Shown here: positions 26,729 to 36,700 of the stretch, piece after piece
Layout of the letters: every line of letters starts with the position of its first letter
Position numbering within the stretch: position 1 is the stretch's first letter
DNA from: Thecamonas trahens ATCC 50062
Taxonomy: Eukaryota; Apusozoa; Apusomonadida; Apusomonadidae
NCBI RefSeq assembly: GCF_000142905.1
Contig: NW_013657661.1
Location: 261,793 to 325,792 of the forward strand
Direction of reading: 5' to 3'
DNA: 64,000 nucleotides
Made by a program: the position numbers and the translations under genes
Notes under the pieces: generated by a model
Told to the model about the DNA's origin: nothing
What the model saw: the letters and a program-made list of their open reading frames with translations, nothing else
The model's database searches: none

Positions 26729-29023
26729 ATGGACCTGCCGTGCTCGCCCGAGCTGGCCGTCGGCACGGCAGCCATGGTCCTCCACGAGACGCCGGGCTAC
26801 CTTGCCTGGGGCGGGGCCTTTGCCCCGGGCGTCGTCACTGTCACTGCTGTTGCCCTCCACTTTGCCCCAGACTGTGGCGGCCGCCCGCTACGCTGCCCGC
26901 TGCTGGCAGTGGCCAAGGCCTCGCTCGGATCGTGCTTGGAGCTCAGACTCCGCGGTGCTGCAGGACGCATCGTTCTCGCCTTTGACGCCCCTCAGTCCGG
27001 CCGCGCTCTCCTCGCCACCCTGGCCGGATACTGGACGGCGGCCAAGGCGGCCGGTCGTGATCTCGCATCGCAAGCGGCCATCGCCTGCGCCTACGCCCGC
27101 GTCGCTTCTCTGCCACCTGGCGCGGACAGCGGGCTTGGCGTGTTCTCGGTCGTCGACGAGTTTGACGGTCGGATGCAGGCGACCGACGCCGGCTTCCGCG
27201 CCTCGTTTGTCAACAGCGAGTACGCCCTCTCCGACTCGTATCCGAGCGTACTGTACGTGCCGGCGGGCGTTGCGGATGACATCCTGCGCGCTGCAGCGTC
27301 GTTCCGGGCCAAAGAGCGCATCCCGGTGCTCTGCTGGACGCTCCCGGGCTCGCCGGCGGCGCTGTTTCGGTCGGCCCAGCCGGCCACCGGCCTCATCGGC
27401 CACCGGTGCGACGCCGACGAGCGGCTGGTGGCGGCAATGGCGGCGCTCAACCCGGGCGCCCCGTTTGTCATCATCGACGCGCGGCCGTACGTCAATGCCG
27501 CCCTCAACTCGGCCAAGGGCTACGGGACCGAGCGCATCGGCAACTACCCCAACGTGACCCTTGAATTTATGGGCATTGGCAACATCCACGTCATGCGCGA
27601 CTCGCTGCACAAGCTTGCAGCGGCAGTCAACTCGCCCAAAGCGCGCGCGCGCCCGTCAGAGTGGCTCTCCCGCGTTGCAGACTCGGGCTGGCTCGACCAC
27701 GTCGCCAAGGTTCTCGCTGGTGCCAACCGAATCGCCCACATCCTCACCGCCGAGGCCGGCTCGGTCCTTGTCCACTGCTCACACGGCTGGGACCGGACGC
27801 CGCAGCTGACCAGCCTCGCGCAAGTCCTCGTCGACCCGTACTACCGCACCCTCGACGGTCTCGTCACCCTTGTCCAGAAGGAGTGGCTCAGTTTTGGCCA
27901 CAAGTTTGCCGATCGCACCTCCCAGTTTGCGGACGTCCGAGTTTCATCACGTAGCTCCAAGGGCGGCGGGAGCGCGACGCCCGACCCGTCCGTGCCCGGT
28001 GTCGGCTTTGACGCGGGGTCTGGACCAGGCGCCGCCGGAAGCGACGGGCCATCGTCGTCGTCGTCAGTCTTGCGCGGCATGCGCTCGCTCGGCAAGTCTC
28101 TCTCACGCAACCTCGGCCGGCTCTCCGGCTCGTCGAACGAAGCATCGCCCGTGTCCAGGTCCAAGGGTGTGGGGCCGACCTCAGAAGAGTCGCCCATTTT
28201 TCTGCAGTTTCTGGACGCGCTCTATCAGCTGCTGCACCAGTTCCCGTGGGCCTTTGAGTACAACGAGGACGCGCTCATTGCGCTCGCCGATGCGGCGTAC
28301 TCGGACTTGTTTGGTACGTTCCTGCTCAACTTTGAGGCTGAGCGGGTCCAGGCCGATCTCAACTCGTCGACGCTCTCGGTGTGGCCCTGCCTCCTCGCTG
28401 CCCGCGATCAGTTCATTAACCCGCGGTTCGACGCCTGCGACGAGGTCCTCACAGCCGCCACGACTGGCCATCACGTCTCAGTCTGGACAGGCTACTACGG
28501 TCGGTATGTCTCGTTTGGTCATCCCGCACCAGCCAGGTGCCAGTGCCTGGTACCAAAAGCCGAGCGATCGCTCTCGGTCATCCCGCCGTCGCTGCTTGAC
28601 GAACTAAGTGACGATGGCGACGATCACTACCTGTCGGCCGGATCCGGCGAGGACGTGAGCGCCGGAGAGGCCGAGGGCAGCACGTCTGTGCACCCTGGCG
28701 AAGCCGCCAACCACGTCTCGGAGGATGAGGCCTCGCTCTCCTGGGACGAGTCGTGGGAGGCGGTCGAGAGCGAGCAAGACGTGGCCGAGACCGGCGACGG
28801 CAGCGAGTCTGCTCTGGCCGCGCCCGCCGTCCGATGGGTGCCAGACTCGGAGGCGTTCCAGTGCGCCCAGTGCCAGTCCAAGTTCTCGATCTCGGTGAGG
28901 CGGCACCATTGCCGACTGTGCGGCAAGGTGTTTTGCAACAAGTGCACCAAGGCGCGAATCGTGCTGTTTGACGACGGCAAGAAGCACCGCGTATGCGACA
29001 CGTGCGCAAAGGCGCGACACTAG
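26729..29023 (+). CDS. Myotubularin-family PI 3-phosphatase with C-terminal FYVE finger
   Basis: 764 residues, single exon. An N-terminal PH-GRAM-like region is followed by the myotubularin catalytic domain; the P-loop at residues 350-356 reads C-S-H-G-W-D-R, then TPQLTSLAQVLVDPYYRT, typical of MTM proteins. The middle has a Ser-rich linker. The last 60 residues form a FYVE finger with all three signature blocks: WVPD, RRHHCRLCG and RVCDTC. The enzyme should dephosphorylate PI3P and PI(3,5)P2 at endosomes, where its FYVE finger can bind PI3P. Most active myotubularins have Asp where His352 stands here. It converges with AMP deaminase, with 27 bases between stops. Confidence 0.94.
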   Translation: MDLPCSPELAVGTAAMVLHETPGYLAWGGAFAPGVVTVTAVALHFAPDCGGRPLRCPLLAVAKASLGSCLELRLRGAAGRIVLAFDAPQSGRALLATLAGYWTAAKAAGRDLASQAAIACAYARVASLPPGADSGLGVFSVVDEFDGRMQATDAGFRASFVNSEYALSDSYPSVLYVPAGVADDILRAAASFRAKERIPVLCWTLPGSPAALFRSAQPATGLIGHRCDADERLVAAMAALNPGAPFVIIDARPYVNAALNSAKGYGTERIGNYPNVTLEFMGIGNIHVMRDSLHKLAAAVNSPKARARPSEWLSRVADSGWLDHVAKVLAGANRIAHILTAEAGSVLVHCSHGWDRTPQLTSLAQVLVDPYYRTLDGLVTLVQKEWLSFGHKFADRTSQFADVRVSSRSSKGGGSATPDPSVPGVGFDAGSGPGAAGSDGPSSSSSVLRGMRSLGKSLSRNLGRLSGSSNEASPVSRSKGVGPTSEESPIFLQFLDALYQLLHQFPWAFEYNEDALIALADAAYSDLFGTFLLNFEAERVQADLNSSTLSVWPCLLAARDQFINPRFDACDEVLTAATTGHHVSVWTGYYGRYVSFGHPAPARCQCLVPKAERSLSVIPPSLLDELSDDGDDHYLSAGSGEDVSAGEAEGSTSVHPGEAANHVSEDEASLSWDESWEAVESEQDVAETGDGSESALAAPAVRWVPDSEAFQCAQCQSKFSISVRRHHCRLCGKVFCNKCTKARIVLFDDGKKHRVCDTCAKARH

Positions 29024-29050
29024 CCGCTAGCCGACCGGTGGCCCGAGGTT

Positions 29051-31575
29051 TTACTGCTCGAGGCTCGCCTCCGAGACCACCAGATGGCGCTCGCCGAGCA
29101 GGAGCTCCCAGCGGAAGAGAAGCCGAATGTTGGGCACGTTGGAGAGCGAGATGTCATTGCCGGACGCGCCGGCAGCCTTGTAGTTGTTGCCGAGCCAGTA
29201 GCGCTTGACCGGGTCTTCGAAACCGGACTGCAGGACCGACTGGCGAGCGATTTCCGAGAGGTCGACGGCAGAGAGCTTGAACAATGCGCCGAAACGGCAT
29301 ACTCCTCCAGCAGCGCTTCGCGAGAGAGATGGAACTGCAGCGGGTCGTCCGACGAGAGCGAGATAGGGAGGCCGACCGCGTAGAAGCGCGGCAGCGGCGA
29401 GCGCGAGATCTGAACAAAGAGGGCGTGGTTGGAGAGCGGCGACATGGCCATTGGAACCTGGTCCAGGTAGTACAGATACTGCATGGCCGGCGACTTGCGG
29501 AGATTGATGCCATGGTTGATGCCGTTGGCAAGAAGAAAGGCGGCGTCGAGGTGGTCAACCGAGCCAGCCTCGCCGACGTGCGGGCGGAACTTGAAAGTGT
29601 TGAGGCCGCGGAGAGCGCGGAGCTGGTTGAGCGAGGCGAGGTTGGCGTAGAGGTAGTAGAGGTACATGGAGAACGGCGGGTTCTCGGGCACCGTCCAGTC
29701 GTAGGCCGAGGGGAAGACTCCAGAGAGCGGGACGTCGGGGGTGGACTCGTCATCGACCGAGTCAAAGCCGACAATCTGCTGCAGCACGTTATGGAGCTTG
29801 ATGTTGGACTCGGGGTTGAGCGAGACCTCGAAGAGCGGGCGGAAGATGTTGTCGAGCATCTCGCCAAACGAGGAGATGAGGCCAGAGGCCTTGTAGACCG
29901 CGTAGAGGCGTGGAACCTGGATGAGCCAGCGGACGTGCGGCGAGGCGATTTTGTGGTCGGAAAACCACGAGGCAAGCGAAGCCCACTCGCCGGGGTCCTT
30001 GCCGTAGATGGAGATACGGTACTCGGCAAACTGATACTTGGCCTGCTGGAAGTCCTCGAACAGCTCGTGGGTGATTTCGGCGAGGAACCGGCCCTTGATG
30101 TGGTTCGAGGTCTTGAGGAAGATGACACGGAGCTGGTTGAGGCCGATGGGCGAGTACTTGGCATTGAAGCGGTCGAAGCGGTGGAAGAGGTTGTGCGACT
30201 GGCCAGCGTGCATGTCGAGGTGGTCGACGGAGAGATCGTATGCGGTGAGTCCGACCTTGTTGAAGACGTCAGCCAGCGTCTCCTCCTTGCCGTCTTCCGA
30301 GACGGCGACAACCGTGTTGGGCTCGGACTTGAGCTTGTGCTTGATGAAACGGAGGAGGTGCTTGTGGTTCATGGACGAGGTGTGGTGGACGTGGGTGTCG
30401 ACCTTGCGGACGTTGTAAAAGTCGCGGTGTGAGGTCTGCTTGGCCTCGATGAGCTCGTGGTCGGTGTTGAGGAGCTTGTGCAGCTCGTAGCGAGCCTCCA
30501 AGAGCTTGAGCCGCCGCCAGGCAAACGAGCGGACCGGCCCATCGTTGACGGTGGCTGACAGCCAGGCGAGGTCGTGCGAGAACTCGGTCTTGTCCGGCAC
30601 GACGTCGCCACCAACGGCCTCGCTCGTCTCGGGATTGACGGCAAAGTACACACCCTCGCGCGACTCGAGGACGTACGCGGCGTCGAGCGGCTCGGGCATC
30701 GGCGCATTCCACGGGTCAAACGGCATGCCCGGCGACGCCGGCTTGTCGGCGTACATCTCCGGGAGCTTGTGGACATACTTGGACCGGAGCTCAAGCGCCT
30801 TGTGGAGCTGTTCGCACACGTGCCGCTCCATCTGCGACCGCTCCGAGTCAGGGTGGACGATGATGACCCGCGAGAAGGTTGACGACGCCGGGTGGTCCGA
30901 CGCCCCGGCCTCGTCGTAGGTGCGGGTGAGGAGGACCGGCTGGTCCGGAACCGACGGCGAGGTGGCGATGGGGCGGTCGGGGGTGGGGCGAGCAAACGAG
31001 GCGTGGGCGGCAATGCCCGAAGCCATGGGTGTGGCACCGTCAGGTGACGGCGGCAGGATCGAGGCGACGGCCGCCGAGACCATAGGGGACATCCGCGCCG
31101 CGGCAACACTGCCGAAGGAGGTCCCGAGCTCGCCGGCAGCCGAGGGAGAGGCAAACTCGTCGTCTGCAGCAAGGGCACGGGCCACCGCGGCATGAACCGG
31201 GACAGAGCCAAAGACCTCCGAACCAAAGACCTCTGAGCCCTGCGGGGTGACGAGGGCGGTAGCCTCCGGGTCGAGGCGGACGACAGGCGACGAGAGCGGG
31301 TTGTGGCGTGAGCCACGTTGTGGCGAGCGAGGCGGACACGGCGAAGGTGAAGACGGCGAGACGCCCGAGGTGGAGGGAAAGGCTGCAGATGCAGAGGTGG
31401 CCATGATTGCAACGGGTGACGAGGCCGAGGCCGAAGCTTTCGGCTCGTCCGAGTCGGACGAGTTGGACGACGTTGGCTTCGGCACCGAGACCGACATGCC
31501 CTTCTGAGCCGAGAGCAGCGGCATGTCCAGTCCACGCGGGGTATCGCCAGCAGAGTCAGATTCGGAGGACTCCAT
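29051..31575 (-). CDS. AMP deaminase (one frame break near the C-terminus)
   Basis: About 841 residues once one missing base is allowed for. The N-terminal 250 residues are Ser/Pro-rich. The catalytic part has the first metal site in KVDTHVHHTSSMNHKHLL, and the signature SLSSDDPLQFH of the adenosine/AMP deaminase family; the surrounding blocks follow eukaryotic AMPD closely. AMP deaminase converts AMP to IMP in the purine nucleotide cycle and controls the adenylate pool. After EEYAV the frame moves to that ending LSNVPNIRLLFRWELLL, which is the normal AMPD C-terminus; one base is missing near 29287-29290. The start ATG at 31575 opens a Ser/Glu-rich N-terminus preceded by a C-rich leader. Upstream lies a 263-base gap. 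Confidence 0.93.
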
Positions 31576-32325
31576 GTTGAGTGTGGAGTCGAGTGTGGGA
31601 ACTTGTCGCGTTGGAGGGGGGGGGTTGCAAAGACGGCGGAGATGGGGGAACGTGTGCTGCGTTCGGTGGGGGGGAATTGGTGGTGGAGGCAGAAAGTGTT
31701 CGGGGGGGGGAGGGGAGGGGAGGGAGGGGAGGGGAGGGGAGTCCGAGGAGTCGNNNNNNNNNNNNNNNNNNNNNNNNNNNNNNNNNNNNNNNNNNNNNNN
31801 NNNNNNNNNNNNNNNNNNNNNNNNNNNNNNNNNNNNNNNNNNNNNNNNNNNNNNNNNNNNNNNNNNNNNNNNNNNNNNNNNNNNNNNNNNNNNNNNNNNN
31901 NNNNNNNNNNNNNNNNNNNNNNNNNNNNNNNNNNNNNNNNNNNNNNNNNNNNNNNNNNNNNNNNNNNNNNNNNNNNNNNNNNNNNNNNNNNNNNNNNNNN
32001 NNNNNNNNNNNNNNNNAGGAGCACACAATCAGATCGGGGGGGGGGTGGGAGGGATGGAGTTTGGGGGAGGGGGAAGGGGGGGGAGGGGGAGGGGGGGGGG
32101 GAGGGGGGGGAGGGGGGATGGGGATGGGGGGAGGGCAGGCGGGAAGGTGAGGTGAGGAGAGGAAAAAACGTCATGTTGGCGTCACGGTGGAAGCGATGAC
32201 GACGCGCCAATGGCTTGGCCGCTATGAGGCGTGACTGGTGTCATGTGATGCATGGGATGACTTGTGTTGGGGGTGGATGTCAACCTTTTGTGTTACAGTG
32301 GCCCCATCAATGTGGAATTGCTGCT
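31576..32325. other. Spacer between AMP deaminase and Arc1-like genes, with gap
   Basis: 750 bases upstream of AMP deaminase and downstream of the next gene on the same strand. It contains G-rich tracts (31713-31745 and 32035-32130), 263 Ns, and about 190 bases of unique sequence. No gene is visible, but the gap could hide something small. Confidence 0.6.
31754..32016. other. Assembly gap, 263 N
   Basis: 263 Ns flanked on both sides by G-homopolymer-rich sequence. The non-round size suggests an estimate from paired reads. Confidence 0.99.
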
Positions 32326-33592
32326 CTACGAGAGGTGGGTGGAGCCGGCGAGCGAGTCGACGACGAGCTGGGCGCCAGACTCGGTGAGGAGGCGGTTGCC
32401 CTTGTAGGTGGCGACAAGGTCGGCGGTGATGGCCAGGTCTGCGGTGGCTGCGGTGAAGAACTTGGACTTTTTGACAACCTTGACGGGCTCGCCGAGGGTG
32501 AGGCCCTCGACCAGGATGCGCTCGCCAGGAGTGGCGGTTGCGGGCGGCTTGACGAGCTCGACAACGGTGTGGTCGTCGTTGGACGCGCAGAGGACCATGG
32601 CGTAGGACATGATGCCGACCAGCTTGGACGGCTTGAGGTTGCACACGCACACCACGGTGGCGCCAATCATCTGCTCAAGCGGAATAAAGTCGACCAGGCC
32701 CGAGATAACCGTCCGCGGCTCGTCCTCACCGACGTCGATCTTCTCGAGGTAGAGCTTGTCGGCATCGGGGTGCTTGATGCACTCGACAATGCGGCCAACC
32801 CGGAGCTCGATGCGCTCGATGGCATGCTCGGGCCCAGTGGCGTTGCCCTTCTTACCGCCGTCGCCGCCCTTCTTGCCGCCCTTCTTGCCGCCCTTCTTGC
32901 CGCCCTTCTTGCCGCTCTCGGGCGCACCGCCCACAACCTTGACCGGCAGCGACGGCAGCGGAGTGGCGACGTTGATGGCAATGGTGGGCACGGCATCCGA
33001 GGCGAGCATGGCCGGCGTGTGCTGGATGAAATCGAACCAGCGGGTGAGGTTGGCCTTGGCCCGCATGCCGGCAGCATCGAGGACCGACTCGCACGAGGGG
33101 TCGTAGAGCGGGAAGACCTTGGCAAAGTAGACCAGATCAGCCAGAGTCAGCGAGGTACCCACCAGGTAGTTGGCCATGGCCAGTTCGTCGTTGATCTCGT
33201 CGGCCGAGGCAAGAGGCGCCGCATCGGCTGCCTCAGCCTCACAAGCGGCATGGACCGAAGCAAGGACCTTGGACACAGCATGTCGGTTGGACTTGGACGT
33301 TCCCAGCAGAGTGTTCATTCCGGCCGTGCCCACGTCGTCCTCGAGCGTCGCTGTCGACTTCTACGGGCGTTGGGGGGGGGGGAGGGGGGGGGGGTGGAGG
33401 GAGGGGGTGGAGTGGGGGGGGGGGTATGGCCAAGGGAAGGCGACAAGGAGGGAGGAAGGGGACGGGGGAGGGAGGGGGCGGGCGGGGAGGGGGGCGTACG
33501 ATGGCGTTGTCGCCATTGCCAGCGCCGGAGATGTAGGCGTTGATGACGGTGAGGAGGAAGGTCGGAAAGTCGGTCGAAGCAGTCGAAGACAT
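32326..33592 (-). CDS. Arc1p/AIMP1 (EMAP II)-like tRNA-binding cofactor of aminoacyl-tRNA synthetases
   Basis: Two exons, 33592-33500 and 33360-32326, joined at a GTACGC donor and CGTAG acceptor (phase 0); 375 residues. An N-terminal GST-C-like helical domain (about 35-165) is followed by a Lys/Gly linker made of GGKK repeats, then an OB-fold tRNA-binding domain (RVGRIVECIKHPDADKLY, ISGLVDFIPLEQM, CVCNLKP, with a GIMSYAMVLCAS block) and an EMAP II-like tail ending in VATYKG. This layout matches yeast Arc1p and animal AIMP1, which deliver tRNA to synthetases; a tyrosyl- or methionyl-tRNA synthetase C-terminus is the alternative, but no synthetase catalytic part is present. It lies 134 bases from the 3' end of the LIM-domain gene on the same strand. 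Confidence 0.88.
32869..32916. repeat. Four 12-base tandem repeats coding GGKK
   Basis: Four copies of a 12-base unit inside the Arc1-like gene; they encode the Gly-Gly-Lys-Lys linker that could bind tRNA backbone. The last copy has one base changed. Confidence 0.95.
33361..33499 (-). other. Arc1-like gene intron, C-rich on the sense strand
   Basis: A 139-base phase-0 intron; donor GTACGC, acceptor CGTAG, nearly all C/T on the sense strand. An in-frame TAG sits at the very end of the intron, so read-through from exon 1 is impossible. Confidence 0.85.
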
Positions 33593-33726
33593 AGTTGCGT
33601 GCGGTGGGAGGGAGGGGGGAGAGGAGTGGTGGCCGGGATGAAATGGTGGGGGGGGGGGAAGGACGGGCACACAAGCACCGACCATCCAAGGATGCTGTTC
33701 AATGAGGGGGAGGGGGGGGTCTCCTA

Positions 33727-36700
33727 CTACGTGCGACGCTTCCACATCAAATCGCCGTCGACATCGACGCCGGCTGCAAGCATCGAGACGACAGCAGACT
33801 CAGAGGCGGAGAGGACGCCGACCACCGAGTTGGAGAGCGAGGTGGCGCAGTCGACAACGACGCCGAGAGCGTCCGAGTCGGCACCATCATCGAATGACAT
33901 CCGCACACGCGCCATCATCTTGAGCTGGGTCGAGATGGCCGGAATAGCTTCCGTCAAAGTCCGCAGATCGCCTTGCAGCACCCGATCCGGGCACCGCGAG
34001 CTGAGTGTGTTCGAAATGTCCGCCAACTGACCGGCAAGCGTCACAATCTCTCCGGCGGCAGCCACCACACCCTCCTTATTGCGCGCGCGCATCGCCGCAG
34101 ACATGGCTGCAAGAAGCTCTGCCACCTGCTCCGCCAGCGAAAGCATCCGGTTGCCCTCGGCGTTCCACTTGGCTGTCGCACGCGACACAGCACGCGCCGC
34201 AGAGTCCAGGCCCTGGCCCGCCGTTGCCTCGGCCGAGCCATCCGCCGCTGCTGCCGCCGCCTCCGCCGCTTCGGCCTCTGCCGCCGCTGCTGCTGCTGCT
34301 GCCGCCGCCGCCGCCGCTGCAGACTCGGCGGTCGGCGGCACGTGTGAAAGCTGCGACATCGGCCGCCCAGAAAGAGCGGCGAGGATGTTGTCTGAGAGCG
34401 CGTCGGCACGGGCGACCTCGGCCGCCAGCCGGGCGCTGTGGGCTCCGCCAGAGCGCAGATCAGCATCCAGCACGTCACGGAGCAGGCCCTGCTGCTGCTG
34501 AAGCTCGGTCGCTTCCTCGATGACAAATCGGACTCGGGCCTCGTCGGTCTCGTCGGCAATGCCACGGCCAACAGCAACAAGCCGGAGCGACTGTGACTCG
34601 GACTGGTCCATAAACGCACGCGCAGAGTCGGCGTCATGATCGCCCGCCGCCCCGCGCATCAGCGCCCGCGTCTTTTGCCCTGTGCTACCAGCACTGCCGC
34701 CTCTGTTTGCGGGGCGAGCCGGCCTGCCAGCGCCGCCTGAGCCGCTGCGATCTCGGCCTTGGCCAGCTGGACCCCAACCGCCACTCCGGCCGGGTCGCCC
34801 TTAGCCACCAGCCGCTCCAGCGATGTCGTCGCCGGCCCAAGGTTGTCAAAGTGCGAGTGCGCCGCCTTGGCCGAGACTGGATCCGCAAGCATGTCCGCCG
34901 CCTCGTGTCCGGCCCGTGCCAGCGCCTCGTGCACAGCCTTGACCTGCACCATGAGCGCAGCAGCCTCGGCGGCAGAGTTGGCTGCCATCGCCTGGTTGAG
35001 GGCGTCCATGAGGTGCTTGGACGCGGCCGCGATTTTTCCACCAGCGAAAACGGCGACTCGGTGCCGGCGGTCACGCCGACCGCCACCTCGCCCATCGCTC
35101 GCGCCGCCGCTGTGATCGAGTCCAGCGCCGCAGGTTGGTTGTCGCCCACCGCCCGCATGGCGGCGGCCTCAATCGGCTTCTTCAGTCCGCTCATCACCAT
35201 CGATGCCGTCTGTGCGTCCATCGGCCGCGCTGTCGCCTGGGACACCTGCCCAGCAAGTGAAGCCAGCAGCTCGTGCAAGCCAGTTGCGCGCGCGACCTGG
35301 GAGTGGACCTCGGCCCGCGACGCAGCATCGCCGTTGGCGGCACGCGCCGCCGCTAGCCTCGCGCTCCGCAGCGCAGCATCCGACTCTGCCGCAAGATGAG
35401 CAGCAAGAATTGCCGCCGGTGAGTCACTGTCCATAACCTTGCCGAGCGCAAGCGAGGCAGCCAGAGCTTCTGCCACAGCCTTCTTAACCGCAGCTGCCAG
35501 ATCGGCCGCGTTAGCCGGTGTGAGCGCGTCTGTGAGCCCAGCAAGCGCGTCCTGCAGTCGGTCGGCAGCTCCCAGCAGCGCCGCAAGGTCAATCGGGTCC
35601 ATGCCAGGCACCGCGCCGAGGCGCGCGGCATCCAGCTGCTCCTGAAGCGCCGCCGCAAGAAGCGCCACCTGCGCCGCTGTGCCAGCACCATCGCCGGCAT
35701 TTGCCGCTGCCACCGCGGCAGTTCCGGCACGCAGCGCGTCCTGCTCGGCAGTGGCCGGTCCACGAAGAGCAGCAATCTTGGCAGCAAGCGGCGGCGAAAC
35801 TCCGGGCGGGCTTGCCGATGCGTCTGCCTCGGCCGCCGTCGACAGCCCGTCCAGCGCGTTGTGGATGGCTGCGGCCCGCGGCGCGTTGCCGTCAGTTGCC
35901 GCCGCATCCGCGACCTTTGCGTACGCATCCGACGCAACCGCGGCGGCTCGGGCAGCGTCGGCCGGACGGCCGCCGTTGACGGCGTCGACCAAGGTCTCCA
36001 GCGCACCGCGTCCGCGAGCTTCGACCTCAGACGCTGGGCGCCGTCGCCGCGGTCAAGTGCGTCAAGCACGCCGCCAATTTCGTCGAGATCAGCCTTGGTG
36101 CCGGCGACAGCCTCGCCGAGGCGGGCTTTGGCGTCAGCGTCGGTTGCGTCCTTGGCCAGGTCAACGCCGGCCTCAACCGCGGTCAGGGTGTCGTTTCCGA
36201 GCTTTTTGGCGGCCACACGAAGAGTCGCACCCATCTGAGGATCATGGATGCGCTCGGCAAGAGCCTCTGCGCCAGCGAGGACCTTGGCGGACGCATCCCG
36301 AAGCGCCTTGGCCGCCGGCACAAAGCGAGCCATGTCGCCGGCACGCGCGGCGTCGTACATGTCGCGGATGGCTGGCGGAACAGCGGCCAGATCGTCGCGG
36401 AGCTGGCTTGCCATGCCATCGCGGAGCAGCGCATTGATGTTGTCGGCCTCGTCGCCGCCAACCTTGCGCAGGTTGCGGAGGACACGAAGGAACTCGGGTT
36501 CATCGACGGCGCGGCGGGCGGCGTCATCAAACTCGTTGCCCACCTTCCGCAGCCGCCCTAGCGCACCATCCAGCTCGTTCTGAGACGCTTCGTCGGGAAG
36601 ATACTTGCGGTTCGCGCGAGCGGCATCGATAAGGTCGCGGATGTCCTGCGAGAGACCGCCAAGCTCCTCGTTGACGGCAGCGGCGTCACCAGCGGCGGCC

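Noticed and set aside
29284-30432. Plus-strand open frame (382 codons) opposite AMP deaminase
   Set aside because: It is antisense to conserved AMP deaminase sequence, starts mid-gene and shows only composition-driven Val/Glu/Arg.
33727-36000. Pseudogene reading of the frame-broken genes
   Set aside because: There are no premature stops beyond the shift sites, the conserved blocks on both sides are intact, and all changes are one-base losses.
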